A DNA stretch of 64,000 bases from Epiperipatus broadwayi (taxonomy: Eukaryota; Onychophora; Udeonychophora; Euonychophora; Peripatidae): NCBI GenBank assembly GCA_028023455.1, contig JAQFVV010006220.1, positions 7,113,852-7,177,851 on the forward strand, written 5' to 3'. Under the pieces are notes generated by a model. The model was not told the origin of the DNA. It did not search any database and was given only the letters and a program-made list of their open reading frames with translations. The position numbers and the translations under genes are program-made. Below are positions 1-11,772 of this stretch, in pieces (within the stretch, counting starts at the first letter, position 1; each line of letters begins with the position of its first letter).

Positions 1-1014
1 TGTTTCAATAACCAAAAATCTACTATCAGTTGATTCCTTTATTTTATTTACTCTATTCCAAGTTTCAGTAGTATCTTTCCTTAATTTTTCCAATACATTT
101 TTGTCTATATTTGTATTAATTTCTATTGAATTCATTTTATTTTCTAAAGTTTTAAGTTGATGATCAATAGTCTCCAATACATTATTCTGAGATTCTACCT
201 CATTATTATGTTTAGTAGATAGTTGATCTATTCTTGCTTGTGTTTGTTGTCTATCTACTTGGATTTCATTCCGTATTTTATTTTGTTCTTCTTTTACTTG
301 ATCCCTAAAAATTCCTTGATTTTTATACATTTCATCACATTTAACATTAAATTTATCTATTATGTCACCTTGGAACTCATTAAACTGTTGTTGACATTTT
401 GAATTATTTTCATCAATTTCATTCTTTAAATCATTTAATGCTTGTTTAATTTCTATGTTATCTTTTTTAACATTATCCACATTTAAATTTAATTGTTGGA
501 TTTTTGTAGATAATTTATTTTCAATTCCTGTTATTTCAACCTTCAAATCATTTTTTAAACTATCTAATTTTTTACTATTATTATCCAATTTTTGATTCAA
601 ATCACTTTTTAAACTATTAATATTATCATCCAATTTTTGATTCAAATCACTTTTTAAATTATTAATATTATCATCCAATTTTTGATTCAAATCACTTTTT
701 AAATCATCTAATTTATTCATAAACATTTGTAACATTTGCTGAATTGTTCCAACATTAGATGATTGACTAATCTCAATTGTAGATGATTGATTTAAACCTT
801 CATCAACTATATTTTGTGTTTGAGATAACACTTGATCTAAACTCGGTGTTTGTTGAGGGTATTCAATTATGGTTGTAGAACCCCCAGGTGCTTGTACTAA
901 TGATGATTGTTCTATAATATTACTATCATCACTTAGTTCACTTTGCAAATCATCTTGCATTTGACTAGAGCATTTAATATCTTTGTTTGAAAACATTTTC
1001 CCACTTCGCAGCAT
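1..1014 (-). CDS. Partial Gag-like coiled-coil protein, runs off left edge
   Basis: Reading the minus strand from an ATG at 1014 gives 338 codons without a stop up to the window edge, so the 3' end is missing. The first ~105 residues are rich in Ser, Gln, Asp and Thr. About residues 115-165 hold three near-identical 15-residue units (LKSDLNQKLDDNIN), followed by ~170 residues of Lys/Glu/Asn/Gln/Leu-rich heptad-like sequence, i.e. a long coiled coil. A second in-frame Met at codon 7 is an alternative start. There is no zinc knuckle, protease or RT in the visible part. The leader to its right carries primer-binding-site-like motifs, so I infer an LTR-retrotransposon Gag; a host coiled-coil protein is the alternative. 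An open frame this long is very unlikely by chance in such AT-rich DNA. It is probably a young element copy. Confidence 0.6.
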   Translation of the reverse strand, partial: MLRSGKMFSNKDIKCSSQMQDDLQSELSDDSNIIEQSSLVQAPGGSTTIIEYPQQTPSLDQVLSQTQNIVDEGLNQSSTIEISQSSNVGTIQQMLQMFMNKLDDLKSDLNQKLDDNINNLKSDLNQKLDDNINSLKSDLNQKLDNNSKKLDSLKNDLKVEITGIENKLSTKIQQLNLNVDNVKKDNIEIKQALNDLKNEIDENNSKCQQQFNEFQGDIIDKFNVKCDEMYKNQGIFRDQVKEEQNKIRNEIQVDRQQTQARIDQLSTKHNNEVESQNNVLETIDHQLKTLENKMNSIEINTNIDKNVLEKLRKDTTETWNRVNKIKESTDSRFLVIET

Positions 1015-1339
1015 AACAAATTTTAACTTAATTCAAATATTACTTAAGTGTATATATATTTTTATAACCAAAATATTATATCGTAAAGTTCTCTACCACC
1101 CCATGCTATTTATATATACTTATGATGTTCTAATAATATATGTGTATATTTTTAAACGTCTATGTCTATATAAAACTTTATCCCACTCAACTCTTGTTTA
1201 AAACATAATTTAATAATTAGTTATTTAAATATTGATCTCTCTAAATCATATTATATATATTACCTTTTTTTTTTTATTTATATTAATCTTGCAATTATAA
1301 ATATCATATATAATGAATCGAAATTATAGATTCAATGCC

Positions 1340-1600
1340 TAAAACGTTGCACACCAGATAAAACGCAGTCTACAGGGTATGAGATTTAATTAATCGAAGC
1401 CCTTAACGTTTGGGTCGCCAGATATAACGGGACAGCCTATTTGATAGCCTTAGTTGAGGCATCAAATATAACGGAACGGCATTTAATCATCCCAGTTGAT
1501 GTATTAATTGTAATATAATCAATTATATTTAATGTTTAGAAATCATTAACTTAATGCTTCATAGTTAGGTTCGCCAAATATAACAGAATGGATTATATTT
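1340..1600 (-). repeat. Leader with repeated primer-binding-site-like motifs
   Basis: On the minus strand the motif GTTATATCTGGCGACCC ends at about 1411. Variants lie at about 1574-1584 (TTATATTTGGCGAACC), 1461-1475 and 1351-1362. TGGCGACC is the usual start of PBS sequences complementary to the 3' end of some tRNA-Arg species in metazoan Ty3/gypsy elements (from general knowledge). The copy at 1420 lies about 400 bases before the Gag-like ATG, a sensible distance. Which copy, if any, is the true PBS is unresolved, and the repetition is unusual. Confidence 0.35.
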
Positions 1601-1745
1601 AAAATCTAAGTTGGTCTTGTTAAATATAAAGAGATGATTAAATTCCTTAGAAAGAGGATACGCATTTCACTACAATCGGACTTTGGGTCTTCAAGTAGAA
1701 TGCTAGAAATGAATCGATGAAATACTAAATCCATGATTATATATA

Positions 1746-1926
1746 TCTTTATTATGCTAGCTCAATATCTTTAAATAAGTTTAAATACAATTTAGACCAG
1801 GTCATCCATCTTTCATCCCTCTTTCAGTCACCATTATGCCACGATATTTAAACTCACGGAGAATTTGCAATTAGCTCTTTTCAGGAATAATTTCAAAACA
1901 AGTTATTTCATATGCCTTTATATAAG
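1746..1926 (-). promoter_or_regulatory. Possible LTR promoter and poly(A) signal (minus strand)
   Basis: On the minus strand TATATAAAG (1916-1924) is followed about 170 bases later by AATAAA (1748-1753), and then about 330 bases later by the PBS-like motif at 1420. That order (TATA, poly(A) signal, U5, PBS, gag) is what an LTR gives. The second LTR would be outside the window, so the boundaries cannot be fixed. Both motifs are common by chance in AT-rich DNA. Confidence 0.25.
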
Positions 1927-4900
1927 CATTAATTATAACTATTATTCATATGATATTTATAATACTAGCATATATATAATATAATTCAATAATGATTAGA
2001 CAAAGAGATCACGTTAACAAATCAATATTTAATAAACAATAAAAAATATAATAGAATAGATAATAAAATATTAATAAATAAATACGGATGAATTTTATCA
2101 TTTTAAAAGAATATTAATAAATGATATTTTTTTATTTAATACCCTATGATAAAACTCAATACTATAATAAACTTTCAAAAATTAAAGAAAATAGCTTAAA
2201 TTAACAGATATATAAAAACAATATCTGGGTTCAAAAATTAATAATTTATGTAACTTATTAATTTATTTATCGTTCTTATTTATATGCTTCACAATTACCC
2301 ACATATAAGTATTATTTGCCATTGTATAACTTATATATTATATGTATTTTTAATAAATAAAAATACATTAAACGTTTACAATATTACGTAGTAAACACAA
2401 TACAATCCTGTTTAAGATATCTGTCAAATAATAACTATTTTTTATATCCCTCATCTAATTTGATGAATTATGTTAAGCTTTCAATTAATTATATTTAATA
2501 ATAAATATAATTTTCCTTTTAAGATATATATGATGCGATGCCAAATTTGAAATAAAGATAATAATAATAATAATAATAATAAACATATTAAAATAATATA
2601 AGCATTATTATAATATATATAAATAAATAATAAAGGAAACTTATTTATAAGAGAGTTGAGAGTAGATATTGAAGTCTATAGTTCATCATCCCAATGAAGA
2701 TCTCTTACGAAGCATATCACCAATCCATTTGTACAATGATGATTCCATTTATCCTTAAACGATAAACTGTTAATAACATCCAATGACCGGATTAATGTGA
2801 AATAAAATAAATATTCTTCGAATGTAGATGTTCTTAATCTTCATTTCTCTATTATCACTAGACGTTCTATATATTCAATATTTCAAAATATTTTAAAATA
2901 GCATGCAAGGTTGGTTTCAAAACCTTTACGATATAAGTTGTTTTACTCAAAACACATTGTTTTATCCTATATATATATAATTATCTTAAATTTATATATA
3001 TCTGAAGAATCACGGAAGTATTAAAACAACGTAGTTTCCAAAAACTTAAACAGACGTTCTTTTCTTTTATATTGCTTTTCCTTTAAGATTGAGTAGAAAA
3101 TTAAATATATTTTCCTTGCAGACTTTTAATCCACAAATTATTTTAATTTGGAAAAGTTAATATTTAAGTTCCAATCGTTAAATAGTAGTATTGATAAAAG
3201 AAAAATGCTGTTTTTAAAGAGAAAAGATTTTCTTTTTCTTTCGTTTTTTTTTTATCAAGAGAACGAACGAATCTGCTCGTGTGTTATATAAAAGTTCATG
3301 CTTAACTCAACTATCAATTGTTCCACTGACATTAAGATTTAATAATAAAATTAAAAAAATATATAAGTATTTATTCTTAACTTCAAATCTGGCATTTTAC
3401 TCAAAAGCTTAAGGTATGTATTATTTAAAACTTAAATGTATATATAAATAGTACATATATGTTACATAATAAAATAGTCAAATAAAAATTTATATTTATA
3501 AATAATTTCACAAGAGATAAAACACGTTAGACCAATAATAATAACTGTTAGTTACTATTATAATATATATATATATAGTGCTACCACAAATCAAATCATC
3601 ATAAAGTAATTACAAATAAAATATTCATATAAAAATTATCACTTGATATGGAACAGTTTAGTATATAAAAACTCATTGATGCTTTATTTCATATTCGGTT
3701 TTTGGACTTGTTGGCATTCAAGTGCTGAAAAAGTGAGAAATCTTATTTGCTTTATCATCATGGTATTCTCTTCAAGTGCATGTTTGCTATTATCCATGGA
3801 GGAAAATATTTATTAACAAATAAAAATTGTGCCAAATTATATCTCAACTAGTATTCATAAAGCATTAGATGCATAAGAACTGAGAGTTGTATTGATTTAT
3901 GCAATACATTTTTTGAATATTTCAGTTTACATATGTTAGGAAATCTTAGGTTTTTTTTAAGGTAACTGGCCCATAGATAATTCAATAAATCCTTACATAT
4001 CATTTGATAAATGGATATCCAACTATTTTTAGTTAAAAGATAAAATAAAGATGAAATATTATAAAGTTTTATCTGGAAATTGGCAAGTCTAATGACTGTT
4101 TTTATCTCTTTAACTATTTCTCTATGATGGGCTTTTGTAGTCTTTTATCTTATAGTGGGTTATTTAAATGCTGTTTTATGTACAATCTTTCAATGTGGAC
4201 CCACAAAATGGCCCAAGAATCCAGAATATTTCCTTCTGAAGGTAAGAAGGCAGATATATGGAAAACTATCAATCCATCCTGATAAACCAGCATTGTAAAT
4301 TTATATTTGTAATTATTACATTAAAACTAACTTTTGTTACATATATAAATATATCCTGAGGAAGTAGATATTACTAATCTTGCAATTCTAAATGCTGATT
4401 TTTGAGTTACAGCTTAAATTAACTTAAATAGTTTTGATTATTTCTCAAATTAATAATTATTCTTCAAACTTTGATGTACTGCTAATATTACTCATCATAA
4501 AATATAAAATAATTACTGCCAAACTAGTATTGTTTTAAACCATGACTTTCCATTGCTGATGAATTCCAGAGGTTTTGGACATAGCATAAGGTAAAAGAAT
4601 GGATTCTTAATTTCAATTTCAGAGATGAAAACTAATAAACAGATTGTATTAGTCCAAGAATAGTAAAGATCATCTCATTTTGTTTGTCATTAAAATGTTG
4701 GAACAAAAATAACAACTGGAATGACAAAAATGTATGTAGTCAACATTAAAAAATTGTTCTCCTTGAATGGTTTAAGTTTTAATAAGAGGTGAAAAGATCT
4801 CTCTTTAGTTTATTCAAACTCTTTTTATAACTTCATACCTCTTTAGTTTCTAAAAGAATTATAATAACTATTTTAAATATCTCATCACACTTTTAAAATT

Positions 4901-7900
4901 CTTTGAAACTTTTTTTATAATCTTTATTTTATTAACTACTTGATGAATTTTACTTTTTATTTTACAAGCCATTACCATTTATTTTTAAAAAAGGAGCAAC
5001 TGTAATCAGTTAGTCACCATTTTACAACTTGAATATCTTGTGATTCTTTAAGTATTTGGACATGATAAATTGCAATTGCTAAAAAGTTGTTTGTTTTTTT
5101 TGTTGAAAAAAAATATTATTTTGTGTAAACCACTGAAGTTAACATTAGTAAAGAAACTTTCTGAATATTGTATGATATGCTTAAATTTTCTATGTGAATC
5201 AAACAATCAGAGAAGACCAATTAGGATAAAATTGCAAGTGATAGGAAAAAAATAATTTGTCCCAGCTGATAGAAATACTCATTATTTTTAAAAGTCCAAA
5301 TAAAAAGGATTGAAAACACACAAAAAGTTTTCCACCAACAGCTAGCTGTTAAATAATTTATTTTACAGACTCAGTTAACAGGCTTATTTTAAAAACTTTA
5401 TAAAAAAGTCATTTTGAACTTTTACTATTAGTAGTAACTATGAAAGCAGGATAGATTGATCTTATTCATATATCTTCTATTATCAGATCAACTATATATA
5501 TATTTTAAATATTTTGTTTTTATCAATATATTCCTCATCTTAGCTCTGTCATATATCGCAAACATCCATGTTTGTAATTGTAAACACACACTTAGATATA
5601 AATAATATATCTAAGCCATATCAAATATGCCTAAATATATATATACACAGTATATGAAAATAAAATCTTACTTGGGTCGTGTAAGTTTTTTAAATTTGCC
5701 AACGTTTCATCATATAATTCTTTATTATAATATATATAACAATGTTGGTTAATCAAACTACATATGAGCATGAAAATGAATAAACAGATAGTCACCCATA
5801 GCAATGCAACAACCATTTTATGATTAAGCAGCTATTTTACCCAAACATTTCATTATCATGCCCACTTAAAAAAAAAAAAATCCAATGTTCCCTTCCCCCT
5901 TCTGGAAATTACTTTTTTTAAGTGAACAAACAGATACAGTGATAAATCTGCATTATTTTCTGTATCTATATTTTTACCTACATCCTACAATCTAATAAAG
6001 AAAGGTGTAGTTGTAAATAAAGCACCTTGCAGCTTGAAATTATAAAATTATTTTTAAAATCAATCATAGTAATATTCACATTATCACAGAAGCAATATAA
6101 TGAATGCTAATATTAAGACAAAAATGAACAAATGATATTTAAATATAATCCCTAGTGATAAAAATGAACCCAGTGCATTGCTACCAATTTATTAATTTTT
6201 GACTCTTTTTTTTTGTCAGCAGCATTCTTAAATCACTATAATTAAACTATTTGCAGGGTGCTTCTGTTTTTTAGTTAGCAAGTTTGTGACTGCACTGAAT
6301 GCAATTAAAAACTTAAGCCCTATAGATTATAATCCAGGATAAAATGTAATTATCTGCTTTTGTAGCCAGAACTGTTGGTAGTTGTTTTTGAGTTTAAATT
6401 TCAATTCCTCATTTGTTGTTACTTCTATTTGTTCTTCTTATTTTGGAGATTCTTTGTGATTGTACTTAAAAAACAGTACAAAAGTGAATGGATCATGTTC
6501 ATTTTATAAATATCTTCAAATAATTGGATGGAAAAACTAGCTGATTTCCACTTGTCCTAAATTTTATTTGTACAAAAGTTTTGTCACAAATAAGGATGTA
6601 TCAGTTTTTGTTTTGTTTAAATTCAGCTTGCAGCAGCTTTGTTTCATTGAATTTATTACACAAGTCTAATAAATAAACTGTATCCTTTTTTGGATCAATC
6701 AAGTCAGCTCATAAAATAGTTTTGTTTTTAGGAACTTTAAAACTGAGTCAAAGAAATTATAAAATCTATTCAAACAGACAGCTCTTAATAGCCAACAAAC
6801 TTCTATATAAAGCATTGAACAATTGAATTTATTATTTTTAATACAAAGTTGTCCAAAAATCTGTCATTCAATTAATTATTACTTATTTTGTTAATTTTTT
6901 TAACCGTATAATATAATGACTAATGTAGGTATTCTCCTATATTTTTGCAATTAAATTCTGATCATGAATCGTGAATACATTGAGAACCTTTTTTAAAAAA
7001 AATATGAAAAAAAAAAGTCCTGTATCATTGCTGACAAAATATTATTTAAAAAGATTTCTTTTGGCTTTAAAAAATTTCTATTGCATAAAGTATCAATTTT
7101 GTTACAATATCAGTGTGCAAACTTTTATCAAATAATAAGTGTTGGTAAATTTTTTAATTTGTTTTATGAATCATGCATATATTAAAAGTAAGGCTTCATT
7201 CATTGGCAAAATAGAATCATTAAACTGTTTTTATATATACTTCAACGTCTTGAGCCACTTTATAAATTCTTCTTTGCATTATATTATTACTCAAATAAAT
7301 TTTCTTGTTAATATTAGATATTGGTGTGTGTAACATAGTATGTATTTCCTCACTTATAGCTGGTAAAATGTTTTTCTGATTTAGCAATCAATGCCAAAAT
7401 GTGATAAGAAACACATAATTCATCATTATCTTGTTTAGATGTTTTTGAAAAGAATTTTGCCAATGTCAGCTGTCTCAAAAAACTTCCTACAAAAGCTTCA
7501 AAATAAGATAAATCATTATCCTTTTCTTACCAGCATAAACTTTTATCAAATGTTCTTATTGTTTTGTAGGCTTTATAGCTTCATTTAATAAAACTTTCTG
7601 ACAAATGGGGCAAATTTATAAAGTACTATTTATAGATATATGAAAAAACTCACAGTTCAAATATTCAATATTATATTGTCTCTGTTTTTTCTTAGGTTCA
7701 GATATAAAATTATTGGTAACAAAATTATAAAATTGTCAAGAGATATAATGATTTATGAAAAAGTGCAATTTCTCTCGAAAGATTTTGAATAGCTCCCATG
7801 ATATTAGATGTACAGTGTTTTTTATATGATGGCAAAAAAAAAAAACATTAAATATTAATGAAATTAATAAATTAGGTTTTGTCCTTTGTTCAGTGTTAGA

Positions 7901-8090
7901 TATAATTATTTGTTATTATCAAATATCAAACTAGGTTTATCAAGAAGTAATTATTTAAAAAATAAATCAATATATAATTAAAAATTAGTAAATAGTTTCA
8001 ATTTAGTCTGTCCTTATTTAAATAATGTTTCCTTATTAACATACATGTTGTTTTAGTAACAAACTTTTTGCCACTTATATGCCACTTACT
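1927..8090. other. AT-rich non-coding stretch
   Basis: No gene is recognised. It contains short TA and TAA runs, scattered poly(A)/poly(T) tracts and chance ORFs of ~60 residues with no domain signature. A plus-strand TATATAAAAG at 3285-3294 followed by an initiator-like TCAACTATC resembles a core promoter but has no gene attached. An 86-base window with splice-like ends (4156-4241) is described among the findings. Confidence 0.6.
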
Positions 8091-8094
8091 GTAT

Positions 8095-8235
8095 GCTTTA
8101 GTAAGTGATGAGCATTGGATCTTGGAACAGAGCACCTGAACCTTTAGGATCTAATGTATTTTTCATCTAGCAGTCATCATTTATCTCTCTGATATACTAT
8201 CAAACTACCATAATTTTCAAATTGGGATGATAGTT
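8095..8235 (+). repeat. Diverged copy of the foldback-arm module
   Basis: The series gtgatgagcattgga, gagcac, ctttaggatctaatg, agcagtcatc and tttatctctc follows in the same order as in the left arm of the foldback element at 44934-45255. It is an isolated, degraded fragment of that family. Just beyond it (8199-8248) the complementary segments aaactacc and ggtagttt could form a short hairpin. Confidence 0.4.
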
Positions 8236-8927
8236 TGGTAGTTTAACAAAGTGGTAAATAATAGCTGCATTTGCAACAATTTTTGCTTGTCAAATGAGCA
8301 AAAAAAGTATGCACATCCTCTCCATAATAACGATGGCAATCTATTATACACTATCTGACAAGATAAATTATATATATATAATATAAAAATTTATATTTAG
8401 TGTTTTGAGATTAACACTTGCAACTGAATTGCATGGGGGAAACGTTATGTGTGTGCGCATGTGTGTAATTTAAATGGAAAAAAACTATACCATTCCATCT
8501 ATGCATTATGAATGGATAGCATGGTGGTTTAATTACTCCTTTGAAATATTTACTGACATAGAGTACTATATATTCTTAGAATATGGGTGGAAGAGTAGTT
8601 TTTTTCCATCTAAATTACAGATATATCTAACATTACAATATTTAATAATTACATATTTACGCATGTATACATACACAAGATAAAACAGCTATTGAATAAC
8701 CCATCCTCCAACAATTCCTAATAAAAAGACAGTGAAAAATAAGACTTAAAAATTGTTAGGCGGTAAAGGTTTAAACAGTATTTGAATCTTGTTTTAACAT
8801 AAAACTAAAAACAACTAGATACATATTTACTTATTAATATTGTATTATTAGCTATGTTATGTAAAAATATACAACATAAAGTTTAATAATTTTTTTTGTG
8901 TCTGAACTATAAATAAAGAATGATTAG

Positions 8928-9028
8928 GGTCAAGCGTTCGTGGCCTAGTGGTTAGCATAGCTGCCTTCCAAGCAGCTGGCCCGGGTTCGTTTTTCGGCCA
9001 ACGCATTTGACATATGGAAAAAAAAAAA
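8928..9028 (+). mobile_element. tRNA-Gly(UCC)-like retroposon / short SINE
   Basis: Bases 8934-9005 fold as a tRNA: acceptor GCGTTCG with CCAACGC (one C-C mismatch at pair 6-67), a D-arm with TAGTGGTTAGCA, a perfect anticodon stem GCTGC/GCAGC with loop CTTCCAA (anticodon UCC, glycine), and a T-arm with GGTTCG whose stem has two G-U pairs. It is followed by a short unique tail and an A-run of about 12, with no T-run terminator. ATTAG occurs on both sides (8923-8927 and 9029-9033), a weak target-site duplication. A truncated relative at 11698 with a clear duplication argues for a tRNA-derived SINE rather than a working tRNA gene. Confidence 0.6.
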
Positions 9029-9033
9029 ATTAG

Positions 9034-9945
9034 TTCGCAAATTTGTGTATTTATTCTTATAATTTAAATGTAACACCTAGTAACTTTCATTTATTCATCC
9101 ATTTTTTAAAACAAATCAACTGCATTTGTATAGTAGCGATGATAAAATAAAAGGTTAAAAACAGCCTTAAATATCCCACTGCAAGGCAAAAAAAATTTCA
9201 GATTCTCTATGGAAAGAATAAGGAAGAAAACATTATTCACAAACTAGTTAACTGCTGAATAATAAAGTCCAATTGTACTTTTTTTAAAAAAAAAATCTTT
9301 TACTTACTTTAAAAGGTTCTTTAAAATTTATATTACAATAAATTCAATTAGATATAGAATTTAATCTATTTACATATATTTACTGGCGAATAAATGAATG
9401 GGATATATTACTTGGCTAGGGCTTCGGGAGGATGCTTCAAAATATTTACCTCCCTAAAAAAAAAAAAAATTAATTTGAATTCAAACTCCAAGAATTGGGC
9501 AAGATAAACAAAGATTCTATTTTCTCTTACTATTTATCAATCAAGATAAAATTTTTGACAATAATGATTATCTAGAAAAATAATTTAGATTATAGAAAAA
9601 TTGTGTAATGTAAAATCATAATTTACTGTCATTATTCCTATTTATCACAATAGTATTCCGAGATGACACAATCATATAAAGAGAGAAACGGGATGCTCAT
9701 AGATTGTTTAATAAAATCAAAATAAATATTTCTTTCTTATCCCACAATTAGGCTAAAAAATATCTGTTCTTAATTAATATTTTGTTAAACAGTATCTTTT
9801 TTTTTCTTCAAAAAGTCATTTTAATATAACTATTAAATAGTTCAAATGAATTATTATTCTTGTATCAATTGCTCTTCTTCAGGTATTCCTCAGTTAATAC
9901 TACTAAATGTAATCATTGTTAAACTAACCAGTCGCATTAAACTTA
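9034..9945. other. AT-rich non-coding stretch
   Basis: Only poly(A)/poly(T) tracts and random-looking AT-rich DNA are seen. A branch-point-like ACTAAC lies at about 9924, upstream of the candidate exon that follows. Confidence 0.5.
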
Positions 9946-9957
9946 TGATTTTTTCAG

Positions 9958-10104
9958 AGCCAACAAAAGAACTTGAAAGACAAAACCTTCTTTTATAATC
10001 GAGCTTTCTTCTGTATTCATGTTTATATTGGGAAAGATATTAATAATGATACTTCATCCAGATCACTTTCCCACGGTCACTGCGGATCCAGCCGTTATGG
10101 CTTT
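9958..10104 (+). CDS. Candidate internal exon (49 codons), unidentified
   Basis: A branch-point-like ACTAAC and a pyrimidine tract lead to an acceptor TTTTTTCAG at 9957. The next 147 bases are open in one frame as 49 whole codons and end at a consensus donor GTAAGT (10105). The 3' half has much higher G+C than its surroundings. The peptide contains FFYNRAFFCIHVYIG and LSHGHCGSSRYGF, which I do not recognise. The same frame meets TAA nine bases into the would-be intron, so it could also be a terminal coding segment. A ~55-codon open frame alone is not significant here; the case rests on frame, both splice signals and G+C together. Confidence 0.25.
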
Positions 10105-10516
10105 GTAAGTTAAAATCTGAATAATGTTTAATTTGAAATTTATGAGCAATGAATACGGGAAAAAAAAAAAAATCGATAATTCCGAAAAGAAATTAAAATT
10201 AAAATCGTTTTTTCTTTTTCTTTCATCTAAGATTAACATATCAATGTTAATTTTATTTTATTAGAAAATATATTAATAATAAAATAATATATTTATTATG
10301 CAAAAAATATTTACGTTATAATGGTCAACATTATTCAGGAAGAATAAATGTAATGCATTAAAATATAGAAAGACGCATTAGTACAATAAACCGGTTTAAA
10401 ATTCGATCATTTCAGTTTTTAATTTCCATCTTTCGGCGTCACACCTGTGAATCCACGGAACGACCGAAGTAAAATGTGACCATTCTATCTATATATTTGG
10501 TTTGAAGGCTTTCCAG

Positions 10517-10606
10517 GGTGTTTCCGTCACTTTGTCGGTGGTAATGGCTTGCAAAGTCAGTGGAGGCCCCCTGCTAGGTTTGAGATCAGCAGGAGGTTTT
10601 GACTAA
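10517..10606 (+). CDS. Candidate terminal exon, unidentified
   Basis: After an acceptor-like GGCTTTCCAG (ending 10516), 29 codons are open to TAA at 10604-10606, in phase 0, which is compatible with the preceding candidate exon. The segment is clearly richer in G+C than its flanks. About 85 bases further on lies AATAAA merging into an A-run (10690-10704). Against it: CCTGCT and AGCAGG inside it form a hairpin, so it could equally be part of an unrecognised repeat. No domain is recognised. Confidence 0.15.
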   Translation, partial: GVSVTLSVVMACKVSGGPLLGLRSAGGFD

Positions 10607-10704
10607 AACACAGTGCATGCAAAATCAGCGGAAAATATAGTGCGACAGGAGCTGTTCATGATTTCTCTCCCGCAGAAACTATAACAGCAATAAAAAAAAA
10701 AAAA

Positions 10705-11687
10705 TGAAAATAAGTCAGCTTTGAATATATGTTAAAATGATGAACGTGACTTTTTCTCAATTTTACGCAGATCAGAATGCTGAAATACCGGAGTTTTCTG
10801 GTTGCGACGATTTTTTTTTCCAATAAGCGAGCTCATTAAAATGATTCTCTAGAATGAATGAATTAAAGATAATAAAAAATTAGCAAGACTCGTGCGGAAT
10901 AAAATGCGTAAATCTTTCAGGAGTTATTTCCAATTGTTTTATATATATTTAGAAAAAAAATTACGTAGCAGACGTCTACCTCCATTACCATATGCTGTAA
11001 ATATATATTGCATATACAGTATTCATGAACATTTTAAATGCTGGCAATATTTATATTTCAAATATTTTGCACTTTATTAAAAAAAATTTCAATCGCACGC
11101 ATACACGCACATTAAATGATAATTCATTATATTATTTTTTAAGGAGCAAACTAACAATAGTTCCGAAATTCTTTTATAAGCGGTTTGCACTATGAAATTT
11201 TCAAAAATATTTTTAAATGGGGCGGTAAATGTATATTATTTCCAATCATTCATTTTCTTCATATTTTTTATCTTCTCCATATCTCTACTATCTTATATCT
11301 CGTATATCGTTTCTCTTTGGATCTCATATAGTATTTTGGAATTCAGTTTAAGTTTTAGTTATCCATCGATTGACCTTTATTCTAGTGACATGAAAAATAA
11401 TAAAAATTTTAAAAAAATTATAATTTTTATAAAAAAGACAAGTATAATAAAATTACATAAATTATTCGATATTAAACTCCGTAGTAATATTTAAAATCAT
11501 TAATAAATTAAGATATATAATTAGTATTGTATTAACTTTTATAATATTTCCCTAGCAAAATTTATTAATTATAATGTGAGAAATGGTTTTTAGTTTATAT
11601 AAGTTATAAAATAAAAAGTTTAGACAAAATATATTACTCTCGTGTATTTTTTTTTTTTTTAAGTGAAGTTTTGTTTTTCACAAAAAA
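10705..11687. other. AT-rich non-coding stretch
   Basis: A 100-codon plus-strand open frame (11192-11494) is made almost only of Phe, Ile, Ser, Leu, Tyr, Asn and Lys. This is what random AT-rich DNA gives, and I do not call it a gene. Nothing else is recognised. Confidence 0.5.
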
Positions 11688-11697
11688 TATGAAAGCA

Positions 11698-11762
11698 AGC
11701 AGTTGTCCCGGGTTAGCGGGTTCGTTTACCTGCTGATGCTATGACACATGAAGAAAAAAAAT
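11698..11762 (+). mobile_element. 5'-truncated SINE relative with 10-bp target duplication
   Basis: The direct repeat TATGAAAGCA lies at 11688-11697 and 11763-11772 and brackets a 65-base insert ending in an A-run. The insert resembles the 3' half of the tRNA-Gly-like element at 8934: gcag, cccgggtt, ttcgttt and a tail ending gacacatgaag plus A's, against gacatatgg plus A's. Target duplication, A-tail and 5' truncation are marks of LINE-driven retroposition. Confidence 0.55.
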
Positions 11763-11772
11763 TATGAAAGCA

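Noticed and set aside
3285-3294. TATATAAAAG core-promoter-like motif
   Set aside because: No downstream gene or repeat boundary supports it; kept only as a note in the stretch description.
11192-11494. 100-codon open frame with many Phe/Ile/Ser residues
   Set aside because: Composition equals random AT-rich DNA; no domain, no splice or promoter context.
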